From contig CM035808.1 in the NCBI GenBank assembly GCA_020466095.1, positions 14,277,163-14,341,162 on the forward strand: DNA of 64,000 bases, in the 5' to 3' direction. Positions 1 to 10,999 of the stretch are shown piece by piece (within the stretch, counting starts at the first letter, position 1; each line of letters starts with the position of its first letter). The position numbers were made by a program, and so were the translations under genes. A model generated the notes under the pieces. That model saw only the letters and a list, made by a program, of their open reading frames with translations. It was not told where the DNA came from and ran no database searches. The DNA is from Chlorops oryzae. Its lineage: Eukaryota; Arthropoda; Insecta; Diptera; Chloropidae.

Positions 1-2265
1 CATGGCCCATAACCTTAATTTTATTATTTTTGGTAAAAACTATCGTTCAGCATCGATACTCTACCAAGAATCATACAATACAAGATTATGCCTTGCGAAT
101 ATTATAAATTTTTTTCGAATTTTTCCGTGTAAAAAAATTTAGGGAATTTTTTGTAGTTTGTAGGGAGTTTTTAGTTTTGCTTTTGGCAACATTGCAAAAC
201 ATGAGCAACACAAATTGCAATTATTTTGTGAAGTTAAAAGAAATGGATAATTCAAGCGACAAAGATCAAGATTTTATGGCATTTTGACAGTCGCTATTGA
301 TATCTGGAAAAATAATTTGCAAATAACTAGATAAATATTCAACGCAAAGTATTTCGTCTTTACCTTCCATTTTCATTTTTTGTTTTGATTTTCTTTTGAC
401 AGTTAGATATGCATGAAATTCCGATACGAAAAATCGATTATTTCCTATCGATGACAGTGTTTATGAGGTGTTAAAGAGATAAACACTTTGTTATCGCGTT
501 TAACTTTTGTATGGCAAAACACGAGTTTAACACCTCGTTTAGGGCCCTAAACGCTTAAACGCGAGTTAAACACCATATGGAAATGCACTATAAAACAAAA
601 AATTGAGGTAGAAAGACGAAACAATTGGTGACTTGTAGTTAATAAAACAAAGAATCTTAAATTTTTAATTTTAAATTTTACACTTAGAAATATTTTGGTA
701 CAAAAAGAAATTAAAAATTAAATTTTTTTTTTTCAAAGTTTTTCTGGTTTCATGCCACTCTTTTGGCTATTTTTAAAAAATTCCCTAAGTATTACCTCTG
801 AACAAAAATGTTTTTATCGAAATTGAAACGTATCTTGGGAGCCGTGTTCTAGGCATGTTCAGGCGGTACGGTGCACGGGAGCCCCCGAAGATAATCTTTT
901 TTTTTTAGATATCATTTCAAAGTATGAGATAGAAAAGATCTTCAATTTCGTTTTTATTACATTGTATAAAATTACTTTTACTTTTTTTTATGGAAGAGAA
1001 TGGACAAGAAAAGGAATTGAAAGAAGGAATCAAAAAAAAAAAAAAAAATGAAAATCTGACTTCGCCTCAGGCATCGAGAAACGTTTTCCAATTCTTTTTC
1101 CAATTTCTCACGATTTTTGAACCATTTTTAATACACTTCGAAAAAGCTTTGAAATCATCTTTTTTTGTTTAAAAATTCATTTTCAAGAGCCCCTTAGGAA
1201 ATCTTGCATAAGGGCCCCCGAGACCTTCGCTACGGCTCTGCGTGTCTTTGTGAGATATTAACTAAAATGTAAGTGAACATAGATTGTTCTCACTTGGAAG
1301 CGACCGTGTACAGTTTGGAAGCCACTGGATTTATTGTAAACAAGAAAGTTTCAGAATTAATATAAAAAGAATGAAACAATTATGTCAATAACTACTTAAA
1401 AATCCATCTATCAAACGCAAAAGTCTGCTTATATGTATGACAAACACTTTGTTCTGTTTATGCAAAAAAAAAAAAAAATAAAGCGTTGATTCTTTGGGCA
1501 CTGCTCCCAAATAAAATCCCAATCGAAGTCATATGATAAAGATTATTAGCCCCGCAATCAAACAAAACAAAACGAAACGAAACGTAAAAATTATTTAAAA
1601 AAACACACAAAGGTAAACATTTAACAAATGTCATTAAAAGCGATTAAAAATGAAGATAAAAAAGTATTTAAACACTTTTTAGTACTCTGATAAAATTGGA
1701 TTTCCCTTCTTGTATTGGCTAAATCACTTTTTCTTTAAAAAAAAAAAAAAAGAACATTCCACACTAATCTTTTTTTCTTTTTCTTTTTCTAATTAATTGT
1801 GTTTAACACGCTCGTAATTGTGCTTTTTATAGTTCATTGTCTCATTGGTAAACGAAGGCACACTAGCCGAAGTCAATTATAAATTAATTACTAATCAAAA
1901 TAACAAAATCACAGCACTAAATTAAGAAAATCAAATTTAGCCAATCTAGAAAGTAATTCGAAATTCGGCGAATATTATTTTTAGTTTTTATGGCTAAATT
2001 TTGAAAATTCGCAGAGAATAAAAACGAATCACGGAAGAAAAAACAGAAAAACAAATTTTCTTCAGGTGTGAAAGATTCCTTTCCGATTGAAGGCGCAATT
2101 TTTTCATTAATGACAAGGCGAGGAGGAATTTAAAAAAATTCATTTATGTAAAAACAAATTAATTTTAAATGTTGTAATATTAAAACGTTCCAAGTTATGA
2201 CGCATTAAAATGTTTTGGAAAATATTTTTCAACAAATTTCAGAGCAGCTATTTTGTTATTTGAGG
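1..2265. other. A+T-rich intergenic DNA, no gene seen
   Basis: I see no coding exon with codon-like composition here. There are many A or T homopolymers of 8-14 bases. Around 450-600 the motif GTTTAAC/GTTTAA recurs in both orientations, which looks like a decayed inverted repeat, but I could not fix its ends. The open frame at 990-1172 is an A-run artefact made of Lys and Phe. Confidence 0.6.
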
Positions 2266-2269
2266 TGTG

Positions 2270-2940
2270 TGCTTCAGCATGGATCTTTGTTGTTGGAATA
2301 TTGAGCGTTTAATAATCGTGCAAAAACAGGGTTATAATCATCAGTATAGATGCCATTGTTGGGTGAAGCTCGAAAATAATTTTGCGATTTTTTTTTTTAT
2401 AAAATGGCGGCCATTGAAAAATTACCCATCAATTTCGGATATATTTTTTTTGCAGTTCGATGTAAAAAAAAAAATAGTAAAAAATTTGTAAAAATTATAA
2501 TTGAGCTTCACCCGATAATGGAGACAATTCTGCGTCGAATCCATTTTGTTTCATTAAAATCAATCCACTTGAACCGGAGAAATCTTGGCCGCCAATTCAA
2601 AAAAAGTGGTTTCGAGATAAATGCGTTTAAAGTTTGAAGCAACGCAAAAATTACTCGTTTTAGCGCAGGCCTTCCTCGACAGAGAAGACTATATGGGTAT
2701 TCATTCAGACCTCGAACTTAGTGAACTTTGAGAACTTTTTAAACAGCCGTCAAAACTTCCATATATTTTGACAGTTAACGCAAAGAATTTCTCAGAGTTC
2801 ACTCCTTCGAAGGTTCGAATGAATTCCCATTATATCTTCTAACACAACTCGAATATCAAAAAATTCTTTTAGCATGATATTCTCAAATATCCAAGCTATA
2901 AAAAAATGAAAAAAAAAAAATCGACAAAAAATGTTTCTCG
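2270..2940 (-). mobile_element. Degenerate copy of the TTAA-flanked family
   Basis: Read on the - strand this matches the interior of the element at 17614-18356. Shared landmarks are the AAAATGGCGGCCATT block (here at 2402-2416), the CTTCACCCG block near 2508, and the stretch ending in AAGCTATA near 2895. The copy is interrupted at 2693-2830 by a smaller element. Its outer ends are too diverged to define. No coding capacity is evident. Confidence 0.65.
2693..2830. mobile_element. 138-bp MITE nested in the TTAA-family copy
   Basis: The ends are inverted copies of each other: ATGGGTATTCATTC at the left and, on the other strand, ATGGGAATTCATTC at the right. A TAT triplet flanks both sides (2690-2692 and 2831-2833). 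The uninterrupted site is visible in the related element near 17.73 kb, which reads GGCTATATCC, so the insertion point can be verified internally. The inner arms also pair imperfectly (AGTGAACT on both sides). No transposase is encoded. Confidence 0.75.
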
Positions 2941-3409
2941 AAGAAGACAACCCCCTTAAATTAAATTTTCATCCTAAAAATCTGCACTTTAAATTCCAGT
3001 ACATCGCGCAAAACTCTTCACGGTTTACTTCGATCAAAGATTTACCTTGCTCAATAATATTGCCAAGTAAAGTTAATTTTCAGATTCATGTTTTTCTATC
3101 CAAAATTTGTCATATCTGATCTTTTCATTTGAAAAAAAAAAATTGTGGCATTAGAGGGTTAAGGATAGAGACAAAATCAACTGTTTACAGATTACAGTTC
3201 ACAAAAGAATGAGCGCGACTATTGTTTGCATGAAGTAAAGGGAGCAAGTTTCATAATCTCAGATGCAACTCTGCTTTCTATATAAGTACCTACCTGCTGA
3301 TTACTTTCCATCTGAGTATAAGACAAAGTAGTCAATTTACTTGGGAGTAAATTTTAATTTCTTTTGCATGTGTTTTATATGGGAGCTCTACTAAATGAGC
3401 AACTGAGTA

Positions 3410-3748
3410 CACCTAAGTCTGTTTTTACACGGTCTTTTTTTACACGGTTTTGATATAACACGGTTTGAAAATTGAATATTTTTAATTTTTTTACACGATT
3501 TTATTCCATTTAGCACGATTTGAAATTTTATGTACTTAAATTTTTTTTGTCAAATTTAATTTTTGCGAAGTATGTTCATATCACAAAAAAGTATTTATGA
3601 AAGAAAAAAGTCTGAAACCATCGATAGTATCGATAGTGCTATCGATAGTTTGCGAACACTAGCTTAAAGATTTAAGTCTTTTTTTACACGGTTTTTTTTA
3701 CACGGCTTCTTCTGGAACCAATCTACCGTGTAAAAACAGACTTAGGTG
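3410..3748. mobile_element. 339-bp TA-flanked MITE with ACACGG repeats
   Basis: Near-perfect TIRs of about 25 bp begin CACCTAAGTCTGTTTTTACA at both ends and are flanked by TA (3408-3409 and 3749-3750). This fits Tc1/mariner-superfamily target choice. The motif TTTACACGG or close variants recurs about seven times inside, in one orientation on the left and the other on the right. A cluster of ATCGATAG sites lies at about 3620-3650. Non-autonomous: no reading frame. Confidence 0.8.
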
Positions 3749-3759
3749 TATAGGCTATT

Positions 3760-5230
3760 AAGATGATCGAGTAACTTCCAAATGCTTTGATTTGTTTATT
3801 TAAATGATCGTTATTTTCGATTATGAGCTGATTTCTTACAATTTCAAATATTCGAAATGTTTGTACGCATACATTTGAGTGTCAAATTTAAATATTTTCT
3901 ATTGATCTATGCATAATTTCGTACCTCTTATTTAACTAAAACTTCTTGTGATAATTTCCAACTATTCGTTTGACGAAAAAAATTGTTTCACTTTATCAAA
4001 ACCAAGTCATATCCTTTTCTTATAAAAGAAGAAAATATTATATTTCTCATAATCTTAATAGATTTCATTTGAAATAAAACTTCATTAAAGCAAGAATATT
4101 TAATTACAACAAATTTCTCAATAATAATGTTCATTTCTTTCACAAATTTTCCTGCAACTCCAATAATGATGATTCCTACTTACTAGAGAAAACTAGAAAT
4201 TAAGTTCGAAAAAAAAACGAATTTAAAAAAATATCATATCTAAGAAAAAACTATCTAATATTCTTAAATATAATCGAAAAATATTTGCATACACAGAGAA
4301 TCTTTTGACAGAGCGATGAGAGCTGAATGAATCGAGAAGCACTCAAGCTCCCATAAATGGATTGCCGGGCGTAAATATGGACTCTGTCAGTTACGTTTGA
4401 CACCATAAAAATGCGAGTTGAATAATCTGATTTATGCGAAAAGCGTATAGAGAATCAGCTTAACTGAATATCTTTGAAAATTTTAATGCGAAATAATGTC
4501 ATTCGACTGATTAATGCCGGCCTTGCACTTGTTGTTGAAAATTTTCAAACTCTCTTTTGACAGTAGTCAACGATATTTTTTTTTTTGAGTTTCTTCAATT
4601 TTGGCAACAAGTGTACGCGCCTTTCAAGTTGTTAACAAAATCGCAATGAAACTTAAAAAAAAAAAAGGTTTGAAACCCCCAAAAATATCATGTAAATGAA
4701 AAAGTTATGCCGTTCAATAAAATTGAATAAAAAATAATGCAAAAATTTATGCAAATAAAATTGCTTTAAAATTGTTTAAAAAGTTCAAATAAATGCAAAC
4801 GTGTCTCTTTTTTCAATTAAATATTTAACTTTCTGCTACAAGGCAAAAACAAACAAAAAACAGTAAAAGTAAAAAAAATTTTATTGAAGTGAGGTAAGCA
4901 CTTTGGCTGAAAGGAAACGATTAAGATCATGATTTTTGACACAAAAACCAATATTTAAGTTTATATATACGTCAACGTATGTGTATACGTGTTTATGTAT
5001 ATAAAAATAAAACCGATTCGATAAGGCGAGCAAGAGGAAGGTTCTTATGTAGCAAAAAAAAAATTCCCGTTTTGGAAGCGGCTTTTAAGATAAGTTTGGC
5101 TGTCAAGATTTCCGCGATTCACATAATTAAATTTTCTTCGTGTTATTTTCGAATAAACGAATAATTGAAATTTTTATGGAAAATTTATAGAAACAGATTA
5201 TTATTTCTATTAAGGCTGTGAGAAGAAAAC
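3760..5230. other. A+T-rich intergenic DNA with one imperfect hairpin
   Basis: No gene is seen. An imperfect inverted repeat based on CACTTGTTG occurs at about 4527-4613 and may be a short foldback element, but the arms are too diverged to call firmly. Otherwise low-complexity A/T sequence. Confidence 0.5.
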
Positions 5231-5238
5231 TACCTTTA

Positions 5239-5565
5239 AGTTAGGACGTGTGCAGCGTTATCGTGACCAGCGAGTTCTTTTGGATAAAATGCTTAGATTT
5301 AACTACGATATTCAATATATTGTAAGCAAATCAAAGAATTCATTTGCATATGTTAAGCGATAGTCTAGAGAATTCAATCATCCATTCATTACTTAGGGTC
5401 CCACGCTCGAATACGCTTCTCCGCTTTGGTGTCCACAATATAATACGTACTCTGATCAAATTGAATCGGTTCAAAAACAATTAATCCTATTTGCCCTGCG
5501 TGATCTTGCGTTTGACTCTGCCGGAAATCTTCTGCCATATCATAATCGCCTAAGCCTGCACACAG
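5239..5565 (+). pseudogene. Non-LTR retrotransposon reverse-transcriptase remnant
   Basis: The + strand frame starting at 5283 reads DKMLRFNYDIQYIV, then SFAYVKR, a stop, SREFN, another stop, and GPTLEYASPLW followed by QIESVQKQLILFALRDL. The LEYAS-x-W and ESVQK-x-x-x-FALR blocks are typical of the segment after the catalytic core in Jockey/I-type reverse transcriptases of insects (family knowledge). Two in-frame stops (5361-5363 and 5394-5396) and the missing catalytic domain show a dead 3' fragment. The open frame on the opposite strand (5389-5691) is a shadow of this fragment. Confidence 0.75.
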
Positions 5566-5881
5566 AAAAAAACAAACCTGAAAACTGGTTAAATCAAAAG
5601 GAAAAACATACAAAACGGCTTCAACAAGGAATATTTTTAATTTTAACAATTTTTCTTGTAGGAAAAAATAAATATTTTCTTTTTCAATCAACCATATTTC
5701 AAGTAAATTGACATGTATAATTCTATTAAAAATGGATTTAAATTTAAATGGTTGAACTATCCACGGACATAATTGAAATGACAGAATAATTTTTAAAATA
5801 ATAAAACATTTTCTAAAATACCTATAAATGAAGAAATATCAAAACAAATTTATTTAAAGTTCAAAGCAAATGGCCACAGAG

Positions 5882-7113
5882 TAGAGCTGGAGAAACAATC
5901 GATAGCGCTATCGACACTATCGATGGTTTCAAACTATCAAAAACATCGATGGTTTTTGAAGACTATTGATAGTATTTGATTCATGGACATGAACTTTAGT
6001 ATTGAAAGGTGAGTGCTGGTGGTGATTAGAGGGCTGTCTTTTTTAAATGGACAGATTCCTAAAAATGCCTTATTTGATAAGGGCGAGAGCCGACTCGAAA
6101 ATTCATCTTTGATTGATCAAAATTATGATTGCAAAATTATCGAGTAATCGAAATATCGATGATGATGGTGAGTGTTATGTGAAATGAATGATGTATGCTG
6201 AATGATGGTGATGATGATGAGTGTATGAGATGTGAATGATGATGATGTGTGGTGATAAAATATGTGATTTAGAATGTATGATGATGAATGATGATGATGG
6301 TGGTGGGAGATTATGATGATGATGATGGTGATGATGTATGGTGTTGAAGATGGTTATGATGATGGTGAATGTGATGGTTGATGAGATGTGAGTGGTGAGG
6401 ATGTGGTAAAGATGATGGTGATGGTGATGTGATATGTATGGATGATGTGGTGATGATATTGATGATGATTTGATGATGGTATGATGGATGGTGATGATGA
6501 TTGATAGGTGATGATGATGGTAATGATGATGTGTGATGATGATGTGATGATGATGGTATGATGATGGTGATGATGATGATGATGGTGATGATGATGGTGA
6601 TGATGATGGTGATGACGATGGTGATGATGATGGTAATGACGATGGTGATGACGATGGTGATGAATGTGATGTTGATTATGTTGATGGTGTTGATGGTGTT
6701 GGCGGTGTTGACGGTGTTGAAGGTGATGATGATGGTGATGATGACGGAAGTGATGATGGTGATGATGACGGTGATGATGACGGTGATGAGGTGTGGGATG
6801 ATGACGATGACGATGAATATGACTTACGAACGTTCTTGCTTTATCACGTCTCGAAAAACTTCAGAAATTCTGCGAGTCATAAGTATCCCATTTTACAAAC
6901 CAAATGAGAATTATAGGCGTCATTCTAACATTTTAGTCTATGCACTGATGCCAGAACGGGGGATTTTTTCCGTTTTGATGGAATTTTCCGATTTTACTTT
7001 TAACCAAAAATAACTTCAAATGTTTACAAGGGAATTTTATATGTCACTTTCCAAAGTGACTAATGAGAATTTTTTCAATATCCAAGGAAAAGAGTCACCA
7101 AAATCTGCCTAGC
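5882..7113 (+). mobile_element. Composite repeat, copy A
   Basis: The left 200 bases (from AGAGCTGGAGAAACAATCGA) and the right 270 bases (from TTCAGAAATTCTGC to GAGTCACCAAAAT) match copy B at 60086-61310 in the same order and orientation. The interiors differ: here it is an ATG-rich satellite (6150-6815), in copy B a nested inverted repeat. The left edge holds a cluster of ATCGAT motifs. In copy B the AGAGCTG end has an inverted partner; here the right partner seems lost. Confidence 0.65.
6150..6815 (+). repeat. ATG/GATGAT-rich satellite
   Basis: Degenerate trinucleotide array of GATGATG(GT) units. It is irregular in the first half and more regular towards 6540-6800, where GATGATGATGGT dominates. 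The open frame at 6558-7013, rich in Met and Val, is a product of this array and not a gene. Confidence 0.9.
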
Positions 7114-7324
7114 ATCGTGCTGGTTACAAAGTGCAGGAAATGAGTAAAAATTTTAAATTTTTTTCGCATCTGAAGCAAACCTTTACTATTAAAAAAGTAG
7201 ACCACCATTAATTTTTTAAATTTTAAAACTTTCAAATTATTGATATTACTATCTCATAATTGATTTAAATGTTAAATCATCAAACATGCTTGATTAAATC
7301 ACTAGCAGTTTTCCAATGAAATTA

Positions 7325-7486
7325 CAGTAAAGTACGGATAAATCACGCGCTTTTCCCGAATTTTTGTGCATTATGCTTCTTGCATTAATCCGTGCATATT
7401 TTCATGAGAAAGATTAAAAGAGGCTTGAAAGCCCACCTGATTCCAGGTTTATTAATTAGTTCGTTGCATTTATCCGTAGTTAACTG
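7325..7486. mobile_element. Pogo-like MITE, copy 1 (162 bp)
   Basis: Left end CAGTAAAGTACGGATAAAT. The right end, on the other strand, is CAGTTAACTACGGATAAAT. TA flanks both sides (7323-7324 and 7487-7488). A CAG start plus a TA target is typical of pogo/Tigger-type elements (family knowledge). Two further copies lie at 22524-22680 and 38961-39109. Non-autonomous. Confidence 0.75.
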
Positions 7487-7614
7487 TAGTTTACTTTTAA
7501 AATAAATTCTTGCTAGTTATTCGATCTTCGATATTTTAGACTATCGACTATCGATATGATGGTCGCAACTCAAAAGACTGTGAATAACAATGCGCCGATT
7601 AAAAAAAATCATGG

Positions 7615-8480
7615 TAAAGTTCGCTGACGTGATCAAATTCCGAATTTCAACATTTCGCCAGTTCATAAAATGATGTATCGCAACCAGCTACCCTGTGTCA
7701 ATAATCAGAGTGTGTTTAGTTGCAAACGGTCCTAAGAATTCATGACAGCATCACTGTTTCAATTAAACCATTTATTATCAAAGCATACACAAATTACTTC
7801 AACATTAGCTGTTCTAGGCATTTCTACGACAAAGTCCATTTGATTCAATTGAACATTCTAGAGCATCTAGATGCCTTAATTCATAATTTGCTTTTCCCAT
7901 CTTAACTATTTATTTAAATGGCTGTGTCAGAAACAGTTGTTAATTTTTCTAGTATTTAAATAAATAAAAAATAAAAATTTTTAAACAGGGGGAAAAATGA
8001 TACAATACTAATGCCGTCTTTGACATCTTAAAAAAAAAATTTTAATTTAATTAACTTAATTTGAACTTATACGCATATGTACAATGTATTTTTAAATAGG
8101 AAAATAATCAAGATTATGAATAACGATTAAATGAATCAACGGGGTTTTTTTTTAATACTACAAATGGGTTTAAACATTGGTATTGTATTCTCTAGCTACT
8201 CATAGCATTTTTATGCTACACTTCGAATTTCATTGTTAATTCCTTAGTCTTAAATTTTTCGCAAATAAGTGATCAAAATGACTTTCATATCTGGATTTGT
8301 ACTATTTTGTGAGATTAAAAGTTTTGTGAAAACTTAATTTACAAAATTATTAGATACATACAAATTATGTTACTTGACATTCAATACATTGAAAACTTTT
8401 CATGAATTCTTGATGTATGATTTTCTAAATGGTCCGAGAATTTGTTAACAATGCTAAGAAGCTCTAATTGAGGGGAAAAA
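7615..8480 (+). repeat. Direct duplication, left copy
   Basis: Co-linear with 9035-10020. Shared blocks in order include CAAGAATTCATG/TAAGAATTCATG, CTAGGCATTTCTACG, TTTAAATGGCTGT, CAGAAACAGTTGTTAATTTT, ATAAAAATTTTTAAACAGGG, ATGCCGTCTTTGA and TATGTACAATGTA. The left copy is shorter, with many 1-5 base gaps relative to the right copy. No coding exon is evident in either. Confidence 0.8.
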
Positions 8481-9034
8481 ACACATGCAAGACCACGGAT
8501 CGAGAGTTTAATATTTACACTTTTTTTCACCATTAAAACTATTAACCCTTCTACTATTCAAAAAACGTAAAACTACATTAAGATTATACTGAATTCTTAT
8601 CACTCGCAATGCTCTGACCTTTGACCTTTCTCCAAAATGAGTATCTGAATAGATTTAATTGATCTTTACAGTTTTCACAAACACTTTTGATGGCATGCTT
8701 CAGAAACCAAACATTCATATACGTATCGCGCCTCCGCAGGCTCAAGTTCGAGCACATACTTTTATGTTATGTACAACAATTCACATACACACAATGCAAA
8801 CATGATTATGTGGTCAAAGACCCACCCGATACCCAATTTATGTAAGTGAGTGCAAAAGCAAATTACTGTAGCATGGAATATCAGAGAGTCATTAAAAATC
8901 GAAATGTCTTGAGCTGAGTTGATTCGATTCGATTCGAATCGTTTGATTTGATTTGATTGGATTTGATTGGGGATTGGAACGCATAACTTCGTCTCAAATA
9001 TGGTCAAAGTGATGTCATCATTTGTCGCATTTTA

Positions 9035-10020
9035 TCGTTGCCGTTGCCGTTAAAATGCGAATTTCAAATCGATTTCGCTCGATGTTCATTAAAATTAAGA
9101 ACCGCAACCCAGACAGCCCGTAGTGTCGATAAGTCGAGAGTGTGTTTTAGGTTTCAAATAGCGCGTCTCAAGAATTCATGCCGAGTCGTCGTCATTACAC
9201 TGTTTTCCAATGCTACGCATACATACATACATATATACATACGAGCAATTTACTCTAGCCACATTAGCCTATGGTATGCTAGGCATTTCTACGTACAAAG
9301 ATCACAATTTCAGAGATTCAATTGAAGCATTCTAGACGCGAGTCTAGAGTCGCCTTTGTTCATTCATTTTCTTTTTTCCCATCGCTTTACACTATTGTAT
9401 TTAAATGGCTGTAGCTCAGAAACAGTTGTTAATTTTTGCATAGTCATATGATAAATAAATAAAAAATAAAAATTTTTAAACAGGGGGGAAAAATGAGTAC
9501 AAACATGCAATGCCGTCTTTGAACACTCCTTCAAAAAAAAAAGAATTTTTTTTTAAATTTTAAATTAAATAATGTAATCTTATACGCCATATGTACAATG
9601 TAGTTTTTAAATAGGAAACATGTCAATGCCAACGGGAGTTCATGAATCATCGCATTCAAATGAATCATTCGTTTTTTTTTTTTTTAATACATACAAACTT
9701 GTGTGTTATAAACACTTGGAGAACTTGACCAAAGTCTTATCTCAGCATTATTTATGCTACCACATTCGAATGTTCGATTGGTGGTAACTTTTGCCTTGTG
9801 CCTTAAATTTTTCGCAAATCAAGTGAATCAATAAAGTTGACTTTCGATATTTTTGGAATTTTCGATGACTATTTTGACTGGAGAGTTAAAAGCTTTTGTC
9901 GTACAAATTTTAGTTTCACAAAAATATGTAGATACATACATATATGTATGTTGACTTGACGAGTTTCAATTAACATTGTAAAGACCTGTTTCATGATGAC
10001 TGAATCATCGGCATGTTTAT
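9035..10020 (+). repeat. Direct duplication, right copy
   Basis: Partner of 7615-8480, offset by about 1.4-1.55 kb. The 8480-9035 spacer is noncoding and contains a GATTC/GATTTGATT-rich low-complexity patch at 8920-8970. This copy keeps longer versions of nearly every variable stretch, including a (CATA)n run near 9217-9243. Confidence 0.8.
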
Positions 10021-10379
10021 CTGATCTGCTCTTAAATGTAACAAGTTTCTTCTTAAGAGGCTTACATTAAGAAAATATCAGCGACTACTTGAAAGACCAT
10101 TACTGCTTATAGCCTTGAAATTTACTAAGGAAAAATATTTAAGGCCATAAAATATGTGGTCAAGAAACTGGGATAACTTGAAGTTATTAACTTCTTTGGT
10201 CAATATTTTGCTGATTTCTTCATCGTTCATGAAGTGACGCACAATGGGTTTCTTTTTTTTGGGAGTTGTGGCTAGCGCTACAAATTGTCTTCATTTTTGT
10301 CCATTTGCCGCCTTCTCGCTTGGTGGATGTCGTATGTCATCCGGTTCGTCGATCTATCTTAGTTGAAGTCTTATTAGTG

Positions 10380-10990
10380 GTGGTTTTATAAACCCTTTTT
10401 CTGCATGATATGAATGTGACCAAAACAAAGTTTTCCTTGTAAATAGTTTTATTAACCCTTTACTGCATCGTATGAATGTGACCAAAAAATTTGATTCGTT
10501 TTAAATGATTTTATTAACCCTTTACTGAACCATAAATTATTTTTTAAAGTTATAACCTTTACTACATATAAAACATTTTTTGCTTTAAATTATTTTATAA
10601 ACCCTTTACTGTATTAAATATTAAATAATTGGGAAAATATTTTTCCTAGCAAATGGTTTTATTAACCCTTTACTAGATGGTATGAATGTGACCAACATAT
10701 TTTTCATTTTAAATGGTGTTATTATCCCTTTATTGTATAAAATATTAAACAGTTTGAAAAAAAATTTTTTGCTCCAAAAGTTTTTATTAACCCTTTACTG
10801 CGTTATATATAAAATATTTTGAAATTATTTGCTGCAAATGGTTTTATAACTCTTTACCGCATGAAATATTAAATAATTGGGAAAAACTTTTCCGCGGTAA
10901 ATGGTTTTATTAACCCTTTACTGGATGATATGAGTGTGGCAAAAAAAAAAAAAATTGCGCATTAAATGGTTTTATTAAGGCTTCAAAAAT
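10380..10990 (+). repeat. Diverged tandem repeat, about 10 units of 55-75 bp
   Basis: The unit contains ATGGTTTTATTAACCCTTTA followed by CTGCAT(G/C)-TATGAATGTGACC and a T-rich linker. TTAACCCTTTACTG or near variants recurs at roughly 10451, 10512, 10579, 10657, 10726, 10787, 10845 and 10909. A stray half-unit (GCAGTAAATGGCTTTATTAA) occurs near 26269, so the repeat is dispersed as well as tandem. Confidence 0.85.
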
Positions 10991-10999
10991 ACCGTTTCA

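Noticed and set aside
5389..5691. 100-residue open frame on the - strand
   Set aside because: It is the antisense shadow of a reverse-transcriptase remnant clearly readable on the + strand.
6558..7013. 151-residue Met/Val-rich open frame
   Set aside because: It is the translation of an ATG trinucleotide satellite plus part of the flanking repeat.
10380..10990. CRISPR-like array
   Set aside because: Units diverge, spacers are not unique or of fixed length, and the genome is clearly eukaryotic.
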